Source: Auanema rhodensis (taxonomy: Eukaryota > Nematoda > Chromadorea > Rhabditida > Rhabditidae). Taken from it: 64,000 bases of DNA. The stretch is from positions 19,352,501-19,416,500 of the forward strand of contig OZ059899.1 of NCBI GenBank assembly GCA_964057225.1. The letters run 5' to 3'. Each line of letters begins with the position of its first letter. Position 1 is the first letter of the stretch. Shown here piece by piece: positions 28,170 through 42,160 of the stretch. A program made the translations under genes and the position numbers. Under the pieces are notes generated by a model. The model had not been told where the DNA came from. It made no database searches and was given only the letters and a program-made list of their open reading frames with translations.

Positions 28170-30633
28170 TGCACTCGGTATGTAACTCGCTTCACGTGAA
28201 AGATAAAGAGATGCGGTTTTAAAAATTAGATTCCCCATGTCCATATTAGTCTAAAAACAGTTTTTTACTGATATTGGTGCATGGTAACCATGATTTTGAA
28301 ATTTACGTGAACTTTAATTTATGCTAATTAAATGTACACGTGGTGTGCACTCGGTATGTAACTCGCTTCACGTGAAAGATAAAGAGATGCGGTTAACAAA
28401 ATTAGATTTCCTATGTCCATATTAGTCTAAAAACAAATTTTTATTGATATTGGTTCATGGTAACCATGACTTTGAAATTTACGTGAACTTTAATTTATGC
28501 TAATTAAATGTACACGTGGTGTGCACTCGGTATGTAACTCGCTTCACGTGAAAGATAAAGAGATGCGGTTTTCAAAAATAGATTCCCCATGTCCATATTA
28601 GTCTAAAAACAAATTTTTATTGATATTGGTGCATGGTAACCATGACTTTGAATTTTACGTGAACTTTAATTTATGCTAATTAAATGTACACGTGATGTGC
28701 ACTTGGTATGTAACTCGCTTCACGTGAAAGATAAAGAAATGCGGTTTTTAAAATTAGATTCCCCATGTCCATATTAGTCTAAAAACAAATTTTTATTGAT
28801 ATTGGTGCATGGTAACCATGACTTTGAATTTTACGTGAACTTTAATTTATGCTAATTAAATGTACACGTGATGTGCACTTGGTATGTAACTCGCTTCACG
28901 TGAAAGATAAAGAAATGCGGTTTTTAAAATTAGATTCCCCATGTCCATATTAGTCTAAAAACAAATTTTTATTGATATTGGTGCATGGTAACCATGACTT
29001 TGAAATTTACGTGAACTTTAATTTATGCTAATTAAATGTACACGTGGTGTGCACTCGGTATGTAACTCGCTTCACGTGAAAGATAAAAAGATGCGGTTTT
29101 CAAAATTTGATTCCTCTTGTCCATATTAGTCTAAAAACAAATTTTTATTGATATTGGTGCATGGTAACCATGACTTTGAAATTTACGTGAACTTTAATTT
29201 ATGCTAATTAAATGTACACGTGATGTGCACTTGGTATGTAACTCGCTTCACGTGAAAGATAAAGAGATGCGGTTAACAAAATTAGATTTCCTATGTCCAT
29301 ATTAGTCTAAAAACAAATTTTTATTGATATTGGTTCATGGTAACCATGACTTTGAAATTTACGTGAACTTTAATTTATGCTAATTAAATGTACACGTGGT
29401 GTGCACTCGGTATGTAACTCGCTTCACGTGAAAGATAAAAAGATGCGGTTTTCAAAATTTGATTCCTCTTGTCCATATTAGTCTAAAAACAAATTTTTAT
29501 TGATATTGGTGCATGGTAACCATGACTTTGAAATTTACGTGAACTTTAATTTATGCTAATTAAATGTACACGTGATGTGCACTTGGTATGTAACTCGCTT
29601 CACGTGAAAGATAAAGAGATGCAGTTCTCAAAATTAGATTCCCCATGTCCACATTAGTCTAAAAACAGTTTTTTACTGATATTGGTGCATGGTAACCATG
29701 ATTTTGAAATTTACGTGAACTTTAATTTATGCTAATTAAATGTACACGTGGTGTGCACTCGGTATGTAACTAGCTTCACGTGAAAGATAAAGAGATGCGG
29801 TTAACAAAATTAGATTTCCTATGTCCATATTAGTCTAAAAACAAATTTTTATTGATATTGGTTCATGGTAACCATGACTTTGAAATTTACGTGAACTTTA
29901 ATTTATGCTAATTAAATGTACACGTGATGTGCACTTGGTATGTAACTCGCTTCACGTGAAAGATAAAGAAATGCGGTTTTTAAAATTAGATTCCCCATGT
30001 CCATATTAGTCTAAAAACAAATTTTTATTGATATTGGTGCATGGTAACCATGACTTTGAAATTTACGTGAACTTTAATTTATGCTAATTAAATGTACACA
30101 TGGTGTGCACTCGGTATGTAACTCGCTTCACGTGAAAGATAAAGAGATGCGGTTTTAAAAATTAGATTCCCCATGTCCATATTAGTCTAAAAACAGTTTT
30201 TTACTGATATTGGTGCATGGTAACCATGATTTTGAAATTTACGTGAACTTTAATTTATGCTAATTAAATGTACACGTGGTGTGCACTCGGTATGTAACTC
30301 GCTTCACGTGAAAGATAAAGAGATGCGGTTAACAAAATTAGATTTCCTATGTCCATATTAGTCTAAAAACAAATTTTTATTGATATTGGTTCATGGTAAC
30401 CATGACTTTGAAATTTACGTGAACTTTAATTTATGCTAATTAAATGTACACGTGGTGTGCACTCGGTATGTAACTCGCTTCACGTGAAAGATAAAAAGAT
30501 GCGGTTTTCAAAATTTGATTCCTCTTGTCCATATTAGTCTAAAAACAAATTTTTATTGATATTGGTGCATGGTAACCATGACTTTGAAATTTACGTGAAC
30601 TTTAATTTATGCTAATTAAATGTACACGTGATG
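28170..30633 (+). repeat. Shuffled AGAAATG / GTTAAC / CCTCTTG monomers
   Basis: A rare subtype with AAATTTGATTCCTCTTG appears at 29050, 29402 and 30458. Trimer 29402-29929 matches 30458-30985 at 1056 bp (six monomers). GTTAAC monomers follow four different neighbours here, and the copy at 29226 has a CACTTGG start where most have CACTCGG, so local exchange is extensive. AGAAATG with GTTTTTAAAATT is the other frequent subtype. Confidence 0.8.
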
Positions 30634-31866
30634 TGCACTTGGTATGTAACTCGCTTCACGTGAAAGATAAAGAGATGCAGTTCTCAAAATTAGATTCCCC
30701 ATGTCCACATTAGTCTAAAAACAGTTTTTTACTGATATTGGTGCATGGTAACCATGATTTTGAAATTTACGTGAACTTTAATTTATGCTAATTAAATGTA
30801 CACGTGGTGTGCACTCGGTATGTAACTAGCTTCACGTGAAAGATAAAGAGATGCGGTTAACAAAATTAGATTTCCTATGTCCATATTAGTCTAAAAACAA
30901 ATTTTTATTGATATTGGTTCATGGTAACCATGACTTTGAAATTTACGTGAACTTTAATTTATGCTAATTAAATGTACACGTGATGTGCACTTGGGTATGT
31001 AACTCGCTTCACGTGAAAGATAAAGAGATGCAGTTCTCAAAATTAGATTCCCCATGTCCATATTAGTCTTAAAACAAATTTTCATTGATATTGGTGCATG
31101 GTAACCATGACTTTGAAATTTACGTGAACTTTAATTTATGCTAATTAAATGTACACGTGATGTGCACTTGGTATGTAACTCGCTTCACGTGAAAGATAAA
31201 GAGATGCAGTTCTCAAAATTAGATTCCCCATGTCCATATTAGTCTAAAAACAAATTTTTATTGATATTGGTGCATGGTAACCATGACTTTGAAATTTACG
31301 TGAACTTTAATTTATGCTAATTAAATGTACACGTGATGTGCACTTGGTATGTAACTTGCTTCACGTGACAGATAAAGAGATGCGGTTTTCAAAATTAGAT
31401 TCCCCATGTCCATATTAGTCTTAAAACAAATTTTCATTGATATTGGTGCATGGTAACCATGACTTTGAAATTTACGTGAACTTTAATTTATGCTAATTAA
31501 ATGTACACGTGATGTGCACTTGGTATGTAACTCGCTTCACGTGAAAGATAAAGAGATGCAGTTCTCAAAATTAGATTCCCCATGTCCATATTAGTCTAAA
31601 AACAAATTTTTATTGATATTGGTGCATGGTAACCATGACTTTGAAATTTACGTGAACTTTAATTTATGCTAATTAAATGTACACGTGGTGTGCACTCGGT
31701 ATGTAACTCGCTTCACGTGAAAGATAAAGAGATGCGGTTTATAAAATTAGATTCCCCATGTCCATATTAGTCTAAAAACAAATTTTTATTGATATTGGTG
31801 CATGGTAACCATGACTTTGAAATTTACGTGAACTTTAATTTATGCTAATTAAATGTACACGTGATG
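30634..31866 (+). repeat. 7-mer block, copy 1 (1233 bp)
   Basis: The order is CAGTTCTC fused to CCACATT/CAGTTTTTT (30634), ACTAGC/GTTAAC, the 177-bp +G monomer (30986-31162), CAGTTCTC, ACTTGC (with GTGACAGATAAAG near 31367), CAGTTCTC, GTTTATAAAATT. It is followed at once by a second copy of its first six monomers. Confidence 0.88.
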
Positions 31867-32923
31867 TGCACTTGGTATGTAACTCGCTTCACGTGAAAGA
31901 TAAAGAGATGCAGTTCTCAAAATTAGATTCCCCATGTCCACATTAGTCTAAAAACAGTTTTTTACTGATATTGGTGCATGGTAACCATGATTTTGAAATT
32001 TACGTGAACTTTAATTTATGCTAATTAAATGTACACGTGGTGTGCACTCGGTATGTAACTAGCTTCACGTGAAAGATAAAGAGATGCGGTTAACAAAATT
32101 AGATTTCCTATGTCCATATTAGTCTAAAAACAAATTTTTATTGATATTGGTTCATGGTAACCATGACTTTGAAATTTACGTGAACTTTAATTTATGCTAA
32201 TTAAATGTACACGTGATGTGCACTTGGGTATGTAACTCGCTTCACGTGAAAGATAAAGAGATGCAGTTCTCAAAATTAGATTCCCCATGTCCATATTAGT
32301 CTTAAAACAAATTTTCATTGATATTGGTGCATGGTAACCATGACTTTGAAATTTACGTGAACTTTAATTTATGCTAATTAAATGTACACGTGATGTGCAC
32401 TTGGTATGTAACTCGCTTCACGTGAAAGATAAAGAGATGCAGTTCTCAAAATTAGATTCCCCATGTCCATATTAGTCTAAAAACAAATTTTTATTGATAT
32501 TGGTGCATGGTAACCATGACTTTGAAATTTACGTGAACTTTAATTTATGCTAATTAAATGTACACGTGATGTGCACTTGGTATGTAACTTGCTTCACGTG
32601 AAAGATAAAGAGATGCGGTTTTCAAAATTAGATTCCCCATGTCCATATTAGTCTTAAAACAAATTTTCATTGATATTGGTGCATGGTAACCATGACTTTG
32701 AAATTTACGTGAACTTTAATTTATGCTAATTAAATGTACACGTGATGTGCACTTGGTATGTAACTCGCTTCACGTGAAAGATAAAGAGATGCAGTTCTCA
32801 AAATTAGATTCCCCATGTCCATATTAGTCTAAAAACAAATTTTTATTGATATTGGTGCATGGTAACCATGACTTTGAAATTTACGTGAACTTTAATTTAT
32901 GCTAATTAAATGTACACGTGATG
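31867..32923 (+). repeat. 7-mer block, copy 2 (six monomers retained)
   Basis: Offset 1233 bp (7 x 176 + 1) from 30634. It includes the last 177-bp monomer of the window, 32219-32395. After the sixth monomer the sequence passes to AAGGAG/TTTCCAAAAATAG, so the GTTTATAAAATT monomer was lost or replaced. The only difference I noticed inside the block is GTGAAAG against GTGACAG. Confidence 0.88.
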
Positions 32924-34331
32924 TGCACTTGGTATGTAACTCGCTTCACGTGAAAGATAAGGAGATGCGGTTTCCAAAAATAGATTCCCCATGTCCATAT
33001 TAGTCTAAAAACAAATTTTTATTGATATTGGTGCATGGTAACCATGACTTTGAAATTTACGTGAACTTTAATTTATGCTAATTAAATGTACACGTGGTGT
33101 GCACTCGGTATGTAACTCGCTTCACGTGAAAGATAAAGAGATGAGGTTTTCCAAATTAGATTCCCCATGTCCATATTAGTCTAAAAACAAATTTTTATCG
33201 ATATTGGTGCATGGTAACCATGACTTTGAAATTTACGTGAACTTTATTTTATGCTACATAAATGTACACGTGGTGTGCACTCGGTATGTATCTCGCTTCA
33301 CGTGAAAGATAAAGAGATGCGGTTTCCAAAATTAGATTCCCCATGTCCATATTAGTCTAAAAACAGTTTTTTACTGATATTGGTGCATGGTAACCATGAT
33401 TTTGAAATTTACGTGAACTTTAATTTATGCTAATTAAATGTACACATGGTGTGCACTCGGTATGTAACTCGCTTCACGTGAAAGATAAAGAGATGCGGTT
33501 TTCAAAATTAGATTCCCCATGTCCATATTAGTCTAAAAACAAATTTTTATCGATATTGGTGCATGGTAACCATGACTTTGAATTTTACGTGAACTTTAAT
33601 TTATGCTAATTAAACGTACACGTGGTGTGCACTCGGTATGTAACTCGCTTCACGTGAAAGATAAAGAGATGCGGTTTTCAAAAATAGATTCCCCATGTCC
33701 ATATTAGTCTAAAAACAAATTTTTATTGATATTGGTGCATGGTAACCATGACTTTGAAATTTACGTGAACTTTAATTTATGCTAATTAAATGTACACGTG
33801 GTGTGCACTCGGTATGTAACTCGCTTCACGTGAAAGATAAAGAGATGAGGTTTTCCAAATTAGATTCCCCATGTCCATATTAGTCTAAAAACAAATTTTT
33901 ATCGATATTGGTGCATGGTAACCATGACTTTGAAATTTACGTGAACTTTATTTTATGCTACATAAACGTACACGTGGTGTGCACTCGGTATGTATCTCGC
34001 TTCACGTGAAAGAAAAAGAGATGCGGTTTCCAAAATTAGATTCCCCATGTCCATATTAGTCTAAAAACAGTTTTTTACTGATATTGGTGCATGGTAACCA
34101 TGATTTTGAAATTTACGTGAACTTTAATTTATGCTAATTAAATGTACACATGGTGTGCACTCGGTATGTAACTCGCTTCACGTGAAAGATAAAGAGATGC
34201 GGTTTCCAAAATTAAATTCCCCATGTCCATATTAGTCTAAAAACAAATTTTTATTGATATTGGTGCATGGTAACCATGACTTTGAATTTTACGTGAACTT
34301 TAATTTATGCTAATTAAACGTACACGTGGTG
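32924..34331 (+). repeat. GAGG / GTATCTCG / ACATGG tetramers
   Basis: Eight monomers form two rounds of the order TTCCAAAAATAG or TTCAAAAATAG, GAGGTTTTCC with TATCG and TACATAAATG, GTATCTCG with CAGTTTTTT, ACATGG-linked. This is the 704-bp tetramer theme of 17-20 kb in a slightly different version (GTTTTCC rather than GTTTCCC). Private changes are AGAAAAAGAG near 34011 and ATTAAATTCC near 34213. Confidence 0.82.
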
Positions 34332-35035
34332 TGCACTCGGTATGTAACTCGCTTCACGTGAAAGATAAACAGATGCGGTTTTCAAAAATAGATTCCCCAT
34401 GTCGATATTAGTCTAAAAACAAATTTTTATTGATATTGGTGCATGGTAACCATGACTTTGAATTTTACGTGAACTTTAATTTATGCTAATTAAATGTACA
34501 CGTGATGTGCACTTGGTATGTAACTTGCTTCACGTGAAAGATAAAGAGATGCGGTTTTCAAAATTAGATTCCCCATGTCCATATTAGTCTTGAAACAAAT
34601 TTTTATTGATATTGGTGCATGGTAACCATGACTTTGAAATTTACGTGAACTTTAATTTATGCTAATTAAACGTACACGTGGTGTGCACTCGGTATGTAAC
34701 TCGCTTCACGTGAAAGATAAACAGATGCGGTTTTCAAAAATAGATTCCCCATGTCGATATTAGTCTAAAAACAAATTTTTATTGATATTGGTGCATGGTA
34801 ACCATGACTTTGAATTTTACGTGAACTTTAATTTATGCTAATTAAATGTACACGTGATGTGCACTTGGTATGTAACTTGCTTCACGTGAAAGATAAAGAG
34901 ATGCGGTTTTCAAAATTAGATTCCCCATGTCCATATTAGTCTTGAAACAAATTTTTATTGATATTGGTGCATGGTAACCATGACTTTGAAATTTACGTGA
35001 ACTTTAATTTATGCTAATTAAATGTACACGTGATG
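34332..35035 (+). repeat. Tandem dimer, 2 x 352 bp
   Basis: 34332-34683 and 34684-35035 share a monomer with AAACAGATG, TTCAAAAATAG and GTCGATATT, then one with ACTTGC and CTTGAAAC. They look identical apart from their last bases (AAACG...GTGG against AAATG...GTGATG), so this is a recent event. Confidence 0.88.
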
Positions 35036-36443
35036 TGCACTTGGTATGTAACTCGCTTCACGTGAAAGATAAGGAGATGCGGTTTTCAAAAATAGATTCC
35101 CCATGTCCATATTAGTCTGAAAACAATTTTTTACTGATATTGGTACATGGTAACCATGACTTTGAAATTTACGTGAACTTTAATTTATGCTAATTAAATG
35201 TACAAGTGATGTGCACTTGGTATGTAACTCGCTTCACGTGTAAGATAAGGAGATGCGGTTTTCACAATTAGATTCCCCATGTCCATATTAGTCTAAAAAC
35301 AAATTTTTATTGATATTGGTGCATGGTAACCATGACTTTGAAATTTACGTGAACTTCAATTTATGCTAATTAAATGTACACGCGGTGTGCACTTGGTATG
35401 TAACTCGCTTCACGTGAAAGATAAAGAGATGCGGTTTTAAAAATTAGATTCCCCATGTCCATATTAGTCTAAAAACAGTTTTTTACTGATATTGGTGCAT
35501 GGTAACCATGATTTTGAAATTTACGTGAACTTTAATTTATGCTAATTAAATGTACACGTGGTGTGCACTCGGTATGTAACTCGCTTCACGTGAAAGATAA
35601 AGAGATGCGGTTTTTAAAATTAGATTCCCCATGTCCATATTAGTCTGAAAACAATTTTTTACTGATATTGGTGCATGGTAACCATGACTTTGAAATTTAC
35701 GTGAACTTTAGATTATGCTAATTAAATGTACAAGTGATGTGCACTTGGTATGTAACTCGCTTCACGTGTAAGATAAGGAGATGCGGTTTTCACAATTAGA
35801 TTCCCCATGTCCATATTAGTCTAAAAACAAATTTTTATTGATATTGGTGCATGGTAACCATGACTTTGAAATTTACGTGAACTTCAATTTATGCTAATTA
35901 AATGTACACGCGGTGTGCACTTGGTATGTAACTCGCTTCACGTGAAAGATAAAGAGATGCGGTTTTAAAAATTAGATTCCCCATGTCCATATTAGTCTAA
36001 AAACAGTTTATTACTGATATTGGTGCATGGTAACCATGATTTTGAAATTTACGTGAACTTTAATTTATGCTAATTAAATGTACACGTGGTGTGCACTCGG
36101 TATGTAACTCGCTTCACGTGAAAGATAAACAGATGCGGTTTTCAAAAATAGATTCCCCATGTCGATATTAGTCTAAAAACAAATTTTTATTGATATTGGT
36201 GCATGGTAACCATGACTTTGAATTTTACGTGAACTTTAATTTATGCTAATTAAATGTACACGTGGTGTGCACTCGGTATGTAACTCGCTTCACGTGAAAG
36301 ATAAACAGATGCGGTTTTCAAAAATAGATTCCCCATGTCGATATTAGTCTAAAAACAAATTTTTATTGATATTGGTGCATGGTAACCATGACTTTGAATT
36401 TTACGTGAACTTTAATTTATGCTAATTAAATGTACACGTGGTG
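35036..36443 (+). repeat. Trimer duplication and a single-monomer duplication
   Basis: The trimers 35036-35563 and 35564-36091 align at 528 bp; both contain CTGAAAAC/CAATTTTTT, then GTGTAAGATAAGG/TTCACAATT, then GTTTTAAAAATT/CAGTTT. Single monomers 36092-36267 and 36268-36443 (AAACAGATG, GTCGATATT) are adjacent and look identical, the smallest duplication step in the window. Confidence 0.86.
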
Positions 36444-38555
36444 TGCACTCGGTATGTAACTCGCTTCACGTGAAAGATAAAGAAATGCGGTTTTTAAAAT
36501 TAGATTCCCCATGTCCATATTAGTCTAAAAACAAATTTTTATTGATATTGGTGCATGGTAACCATGACTTTGAAATTTACGTGAACTTTAATTTATGCTA
36601 ATTAAATGTACACGTGGTGTGCACTCGGTATGTAACTTGCTTCACGTGAAAGATAAAGAGATGCGGTTTTCAAAATTAGATTCCCCATGTCCATATTAGT
36701 CTTAAAACAAATTTTCATTGATATTGGTGCATGGTAACCATGACTTTGAAATTTACGTGAACTTTAATTTATGCTAATTAAATGTACACGTGATGTGCAC
36801 TTGGTATGTAACTCGCTTCACGTGAAAGATAAAGAGATGCAGTTCTCAAAATTAGATTCCCCATGTCCATATTAGTCTAAAAACAAATTTTTATTGATAT
36901 TGGTGCATGGTAACCATGACTTTGAAATTTACGTGAACTTTAATTTATGCTAATTAAATGTACACGTGGTGTGCACTCGGTATGTAACTCGCTTCACGTG
37001 AAAGATAAAGAGATGCGGTTTTTAAAATTAGATTCCCCATGTCCATATTAGTCTAAAAACAAATTTTTATTGATATTGGTGCATGGTAACCATGACTTTG
37101 AAATTTACGTGAACTTTAATTTATGCTAATTAAATGTACACGTGATGTGCACTTGGTATGTAACTTGCTTCACGTGAAAGATAAAGAGATGCGGTTTTCA
37201 AAAATAGATTCCCCATGTCCATATTAGTCTAAAAACAAATTTTTATTGATATTGGTGCATGGTAACCATGACTTTGAATTTTACGTGAACTTTAATTTAT
37301 GCTAATTAAATGTACACGTGATGTGCACTTGGTATGTAACTTGCTTCACGTGAAAGATAAAGAGATGCGGTTTTCAAAATTAGATTCCCCATGTCCATAT
37401 TAGTCTTAAAACAAATTTTTATTGATATTGGTGCATGGTAACCATGACTTTGAAATTTACGTGAACTTTAATTTATGCTAATTAAATGTACACGTGGTGT
37501 GCACTCGGTATGTAACTCGCTTCACGTGAAAGATAAAGAAATGCGGTTTTTAAAATTAGATTCCCCATGTCCATATTAGTCTAAAAACAAATTTTTATTG
37601 ATATTGGTGCATGGTAACCATGACTTTGAATTTTACGTGAACTTTAATTTATGCTAATTAAACGTACACGTGGTGTGCACTCGGTATGTAACTCGCTTCA
37701 CGTGAAAGATAAACAGATGCGGTTTTCAAAAATAGATTCCCCATGTCGATATTAGTCTAAAAACAAATTTTTATTGATATTGGTGCATGGTAACCATGAC
37801 TTTGAATTTTACGTGAACTTTAATTTATGCTAATTAAATGTACACGTGGTGTGCACTCGGTATGTAACTCGCTTCACGTGAAAGATAAAGAAATGCGGTT
37901 TTTAAAATTAGATTCCCCATGTCCATATTAGTCTAAAAACAAATTTTTATTGATATTGGTGCATGGTAACCATGACTTTGAAATTTACGTGAACTTTAAT
38001 TTATGCTAATTAAATGTACACGTGGTGTGCACTCGGTATGTAACTTGCTTCACGTGAAAGATAAAGAGATGCGGTTTTCAAAATTAGATTCCCCATGTCC
38101 ATATTAGTCTTAAAACAAATTTTCATTGATATTGGTGCATGGTAACCATGACTTTGAAATTTACGTGAACTTTAATTTATGCTAATTAAATGTACACGTG
38201 ATGTGCACTTGGTATGTAACTCGCTTCACGTGAAAGATAAAGAGATGCAGTTCTCAAAATTAGATTCCCCATGTCCATATTAGTCTAAAAACAAATTTTT
38301 ATTGATATTGGTGCATGGTAACCATGACTTTGAAATTTACGTGAACTTTAATTTATGCTAATTAAATGTACACGTGGTGTGCACTCGGTATGTAACTCGC
38401 TTCACGTGAAAGATAAAGAGATGCGGTTTTTAAAATTAGATTCCCCATGTCCATATTAGTCTAAAAACAAATTTTTATTGATATTGGTGCATGGTAACCA
38501 TGACTTTGAAATTTACGTGAACTTTAATTTATGCTAATTAAATGTACACGTGATG
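36444..38555 (+). repeat. 8-mer block with partial second copy (offset 1408)
   Basis: 36444-37147 (AGAAATG, CACTCGG with ACTTGC, CAGTTCTC, GTTTTTAAAATT) recurs at 37852-38555. The joining of CACTCGG with ACTTGC in one monomer is rare elsewhere and marks both copies (36620 and 38028). The 8-mer here has a composition unrelated to the 8-mer at the left end. Confidence 0.85.
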
Positions 38556-41500
38556 TGCACTTGGTATGTAACTTGCTTCACGTGAAAGATAAAGAGATGC
38601 GGTTTTCAAAATTAGATTCCCCATGTCCATATTAGTCTTAAAACAAATTTTCATTGATATTGGTGCATGGTAACCATGACTTTGAAATTTACGTGAACTT
38701 TAATTTATGCTAATTAAATGTACACGTGATGTGCACTTGGTATGTAACTCGCTTCACGTGAAAGATAAGGAGATGCGGTTTTCAAAAATAGATTCCCCAT
38801 GTCCATATTAGTCTAAAAACAAATTTTTATTGATATTGGTGCATGGTAACCATGACTTTGAATTTTACGTGAACTTTAATTTATGCTAATTAAACGTACA
38901 CGTGGTGTGCACTCGGTATGTAACTCGCTTCACGTGAAAGATAAAGAGATGCGGTATTCAAAATTAGATTCCCCATGTCCATATTAGTCTAAAAACAAAT
39001 TTTTATTGATATTGGTGCATGGTAACCATGACTTTGAATTTTACGTGAACTTTAATTTATGCTAATTAAATGTACACGTGATGTGCACTTGGTATGTAAC
39101 TTGCTTCACGTGAAAGATAAAGAGATGCGGTTTTCAAAATTAGATTCCCCATGTCCATATTAGTCTTAAAACAAATTTTTATTGATATTGGTGCATGGTA
39201 ACCATGACTTTGAAATTTACGTGAACTTTAATTTATGCTAATTAAATGTACACGTGGTGTGCACTCGGTATGTAACTCGCTTCACGTGAAAGATAAAGAA
39301 ATGCGGTTTTTAAAATTAGATTCCCCATGTCCATATTAGTCTAAAAACAAATTTTTATTGATATTGGTGCATGGTAACCATGACTTTGAATTTTACGTGA
39401 ACTTTAATTTATGCTAATTAAATGTACACGTGGTGTGCACTCGGTATGTAACTCGCTTCACGTGAAAGATAAAGAAATGCGGTTTTTAAAATTAGATTCC
39501 CCATGTCCATATTAGTCTAAAAACAAATTTTTATTGATATTGGTGCATGGTAACCATGACTTTGAAATTTACGTGAACTTTAATTTATGCTAATTAAATG
39601 TACACGTGGTGTGCACTCGGTATGTAACTCGCTTCACGTGAAAGATAAAGAAATGCGGTTTTTAAAATTAGATTCCCCATGTCCATATTAGTCTAAAAAC
39701 AAATTTTTATTGATATTGGTGCATGGTAACCATGACTTTGAAATTTACGTGAACTTTAATTTATGCTAATTAAACGTACACGTGGTGTGCACTCGGTATG
39801 TAACTCGCTTCACGTGAAAGATAAACAGATGCGGTTTTCAAAAATAGATTCCCCATGTCGATATTAGTCTAAAAACAAATTTTTATTGATATTGGTGCAT
39901 GGTAACCATGACTTTGAATTTTACGTGAACTTTAATTTATGCTAATTAAATGTACACGTGATGTGCACTTGGTATGTAACTTGCTTCACGTGAAAGATAA
40001 AGAGATGCGGTTTTCAAAATTAGATTCCCCATGTCCATATTAGTCTTAAAACAAATTTTTATTGATATTGGTGCATGGTAACCATGACTTTGAAATTTAC
40101 GTGAACTTTAATTTATGCTAATTAAACGTACACGTGGTGTGCACTCGGTATGTAACTCGCTTCACGTGAAAGATAAAGAAATGCGGTTTTTAAAATTAGA
40201 TTCCCCATGTCCATATTAGTCTAAAAACAAATTTTTATTGATATTGGTGCATGGTAACCATGACTTTGAATTTTACGTGAACTTTAATTTATGCTAATTA
40301 AACGTACACGTGGTGTGCACTCGGTATGTAACTCGCTTCACGTGAAAGATAAACAGATGCGGTTTTCAAAAATAGATTCCCCATGTCGATATTAGTCTAA
40401 AAACAAATTTTTATTGATATTGGTGCATGGTAACCATGACTTTGAATTTTACGTGAACTTTAATTTATGCTAATTAAATGTACACGTGATGTGCACTTGG
40501 TATGTAACTTGCTTCACGTGAAAGATAAAGAGATGCGGTTTTCAAAATTAGATTCCCCATGTCCATATTAGTCTTAAAACAAATTTTTATTGATATTGGT
40601 GCATGGTAACCATGACTTTGAAATTTACGTGAACTTTAATTTATGCTAATTAAATGTACACGTGGTGTGCACTCGGTATGTAACTCGCTTCACGTGAAAG
40701 ATAAAGAGATGCGGTTTTCAAAATTAGATTCCCCATGTCCATATTAGTCTTAAAACAAATTTTTATTGATATTGGTGCATGGTAACCATGACTTTGAAAT
40801 TTACGTGAACTTTAATTTATGCTAATTAAATGTACACGTGGTGTGCACTCGGTATGTAACTCGCTTCACGTGAAAGATAAAGAGATGCGGTTTTTAAAAT
40901 TAGATTCCCCATGTCCATATTAGTCTGAAAACAATTTTTTACTGATATTGGTGCATGGTAACCATGACTTTGAAATTTACGTGAACTTTAATTTATGCTA
41001 ATTAAATGTACAAGTGATGTGCACTTGGTATGTAACTCGCTTCACGTGAAAGATAAGGAGATGCGGTTTTCACAATTAGATTCCCCATGTCCATATTAGT
41101 CTAAAAACAAATTTTTATTGAAATTGGTGCATGGTAACCATGACTTTGAAATTTACGTGAACTTCAATTTATGCTAATTAAATGTACACGCGGTGTGCAC
41201 TTGGTATGTAACTCGCTTCACGTGAAAGAAAAAGAGATGCGGTTTTAAAAATTAGATTCCCCATGTCCATATTAGTCTAAAAACAGTTTTTTACTGATAT
41301 TGGTGCATGGTAACCATGATTTTGAAATTTACGTGAATTTTAATTTATGCTAATTAAATGTACAAGTGATGTGCACTCGGTATGTAACTCGCTTCACGTG
41401 AAAGATAAAGAGATGCGGTTAACAAAATTAGATTTCCTATGTCCATATTAGTCTAAAAACAAATTTTTATTGATATTGGTTCATGGTAACCATGACTTTG

Positions 41501-42160
41501 AAATTTACGTGAACTTTAATTTATGCTAATTAAATATACACGTGGTGTGCACTCGGTATGTAACTCGCTTCACGTGAAAGATAAAAAGATGCGGTTTTCA
41601 AAATTTGATTCCTCATGTCCATATTAGTCTAAAAACAAATTTTTATTGATATTGGTGCATGGTAACCATGACTTTGAAATTTACGTGAACTTTAATTTAT
41701 GCTAATTAAATGTACACGTGATGTGCACTTGGTATGTAACTCGCTTCACGTGAAAGATAAAGAGATGCAGTTCTCAAAATTAGATTCCCCATGTCCATAT
41801 TAGTCTAGAAACAAATTTTTATTGATATTGGTGCATGGTAACCATGACTTTGAAATTTACGTGAACTTTAATTTATGCTAATTAAATGTACACGTGATGT
41901 GCACTTGGTATGTAACTCGCTTCACGTGAAAGATAAAGAGATGCGGTTTTCAAAATTAGATTCCCCATGTCCATATTAGTCTAAAAACAAATTTTTATTG
42001 ATATTGGTGCATGGTAACCATGACTTTGAATTTTACGTGAACTTTAATTTATGCTAATTAAACGTACACGTGGTGTGCACTCGGTATGTAACTCGCTTCA
42101 CGTGAAAGATAAAGAGATGCGGTTTTTAAAATTAGATTCCCCATGTCCATATTAGTCTGA
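38556..42160 (+). repeat. Trimer-rich region leading to the 2640-bp duplication
   Basis: 39788-40315 (AAACAGATG, ACTTGC/CTTAAAAC, AGAAATG) starts again at 40316. From about 40.8 kb the order CTGAAAAC, TTCACAATT, GTTTTAAAAATT, GTTAAC, TTTGATTCCTC, CAGTTCTC/CTAGAAAC appears, and it is repeated from about 42.1 kb. Private changes include GGTATTCAAAATT near 38953, TTGAAATTGG near 41118 and AAATATACACG near 41534. Confidence 0.78.
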
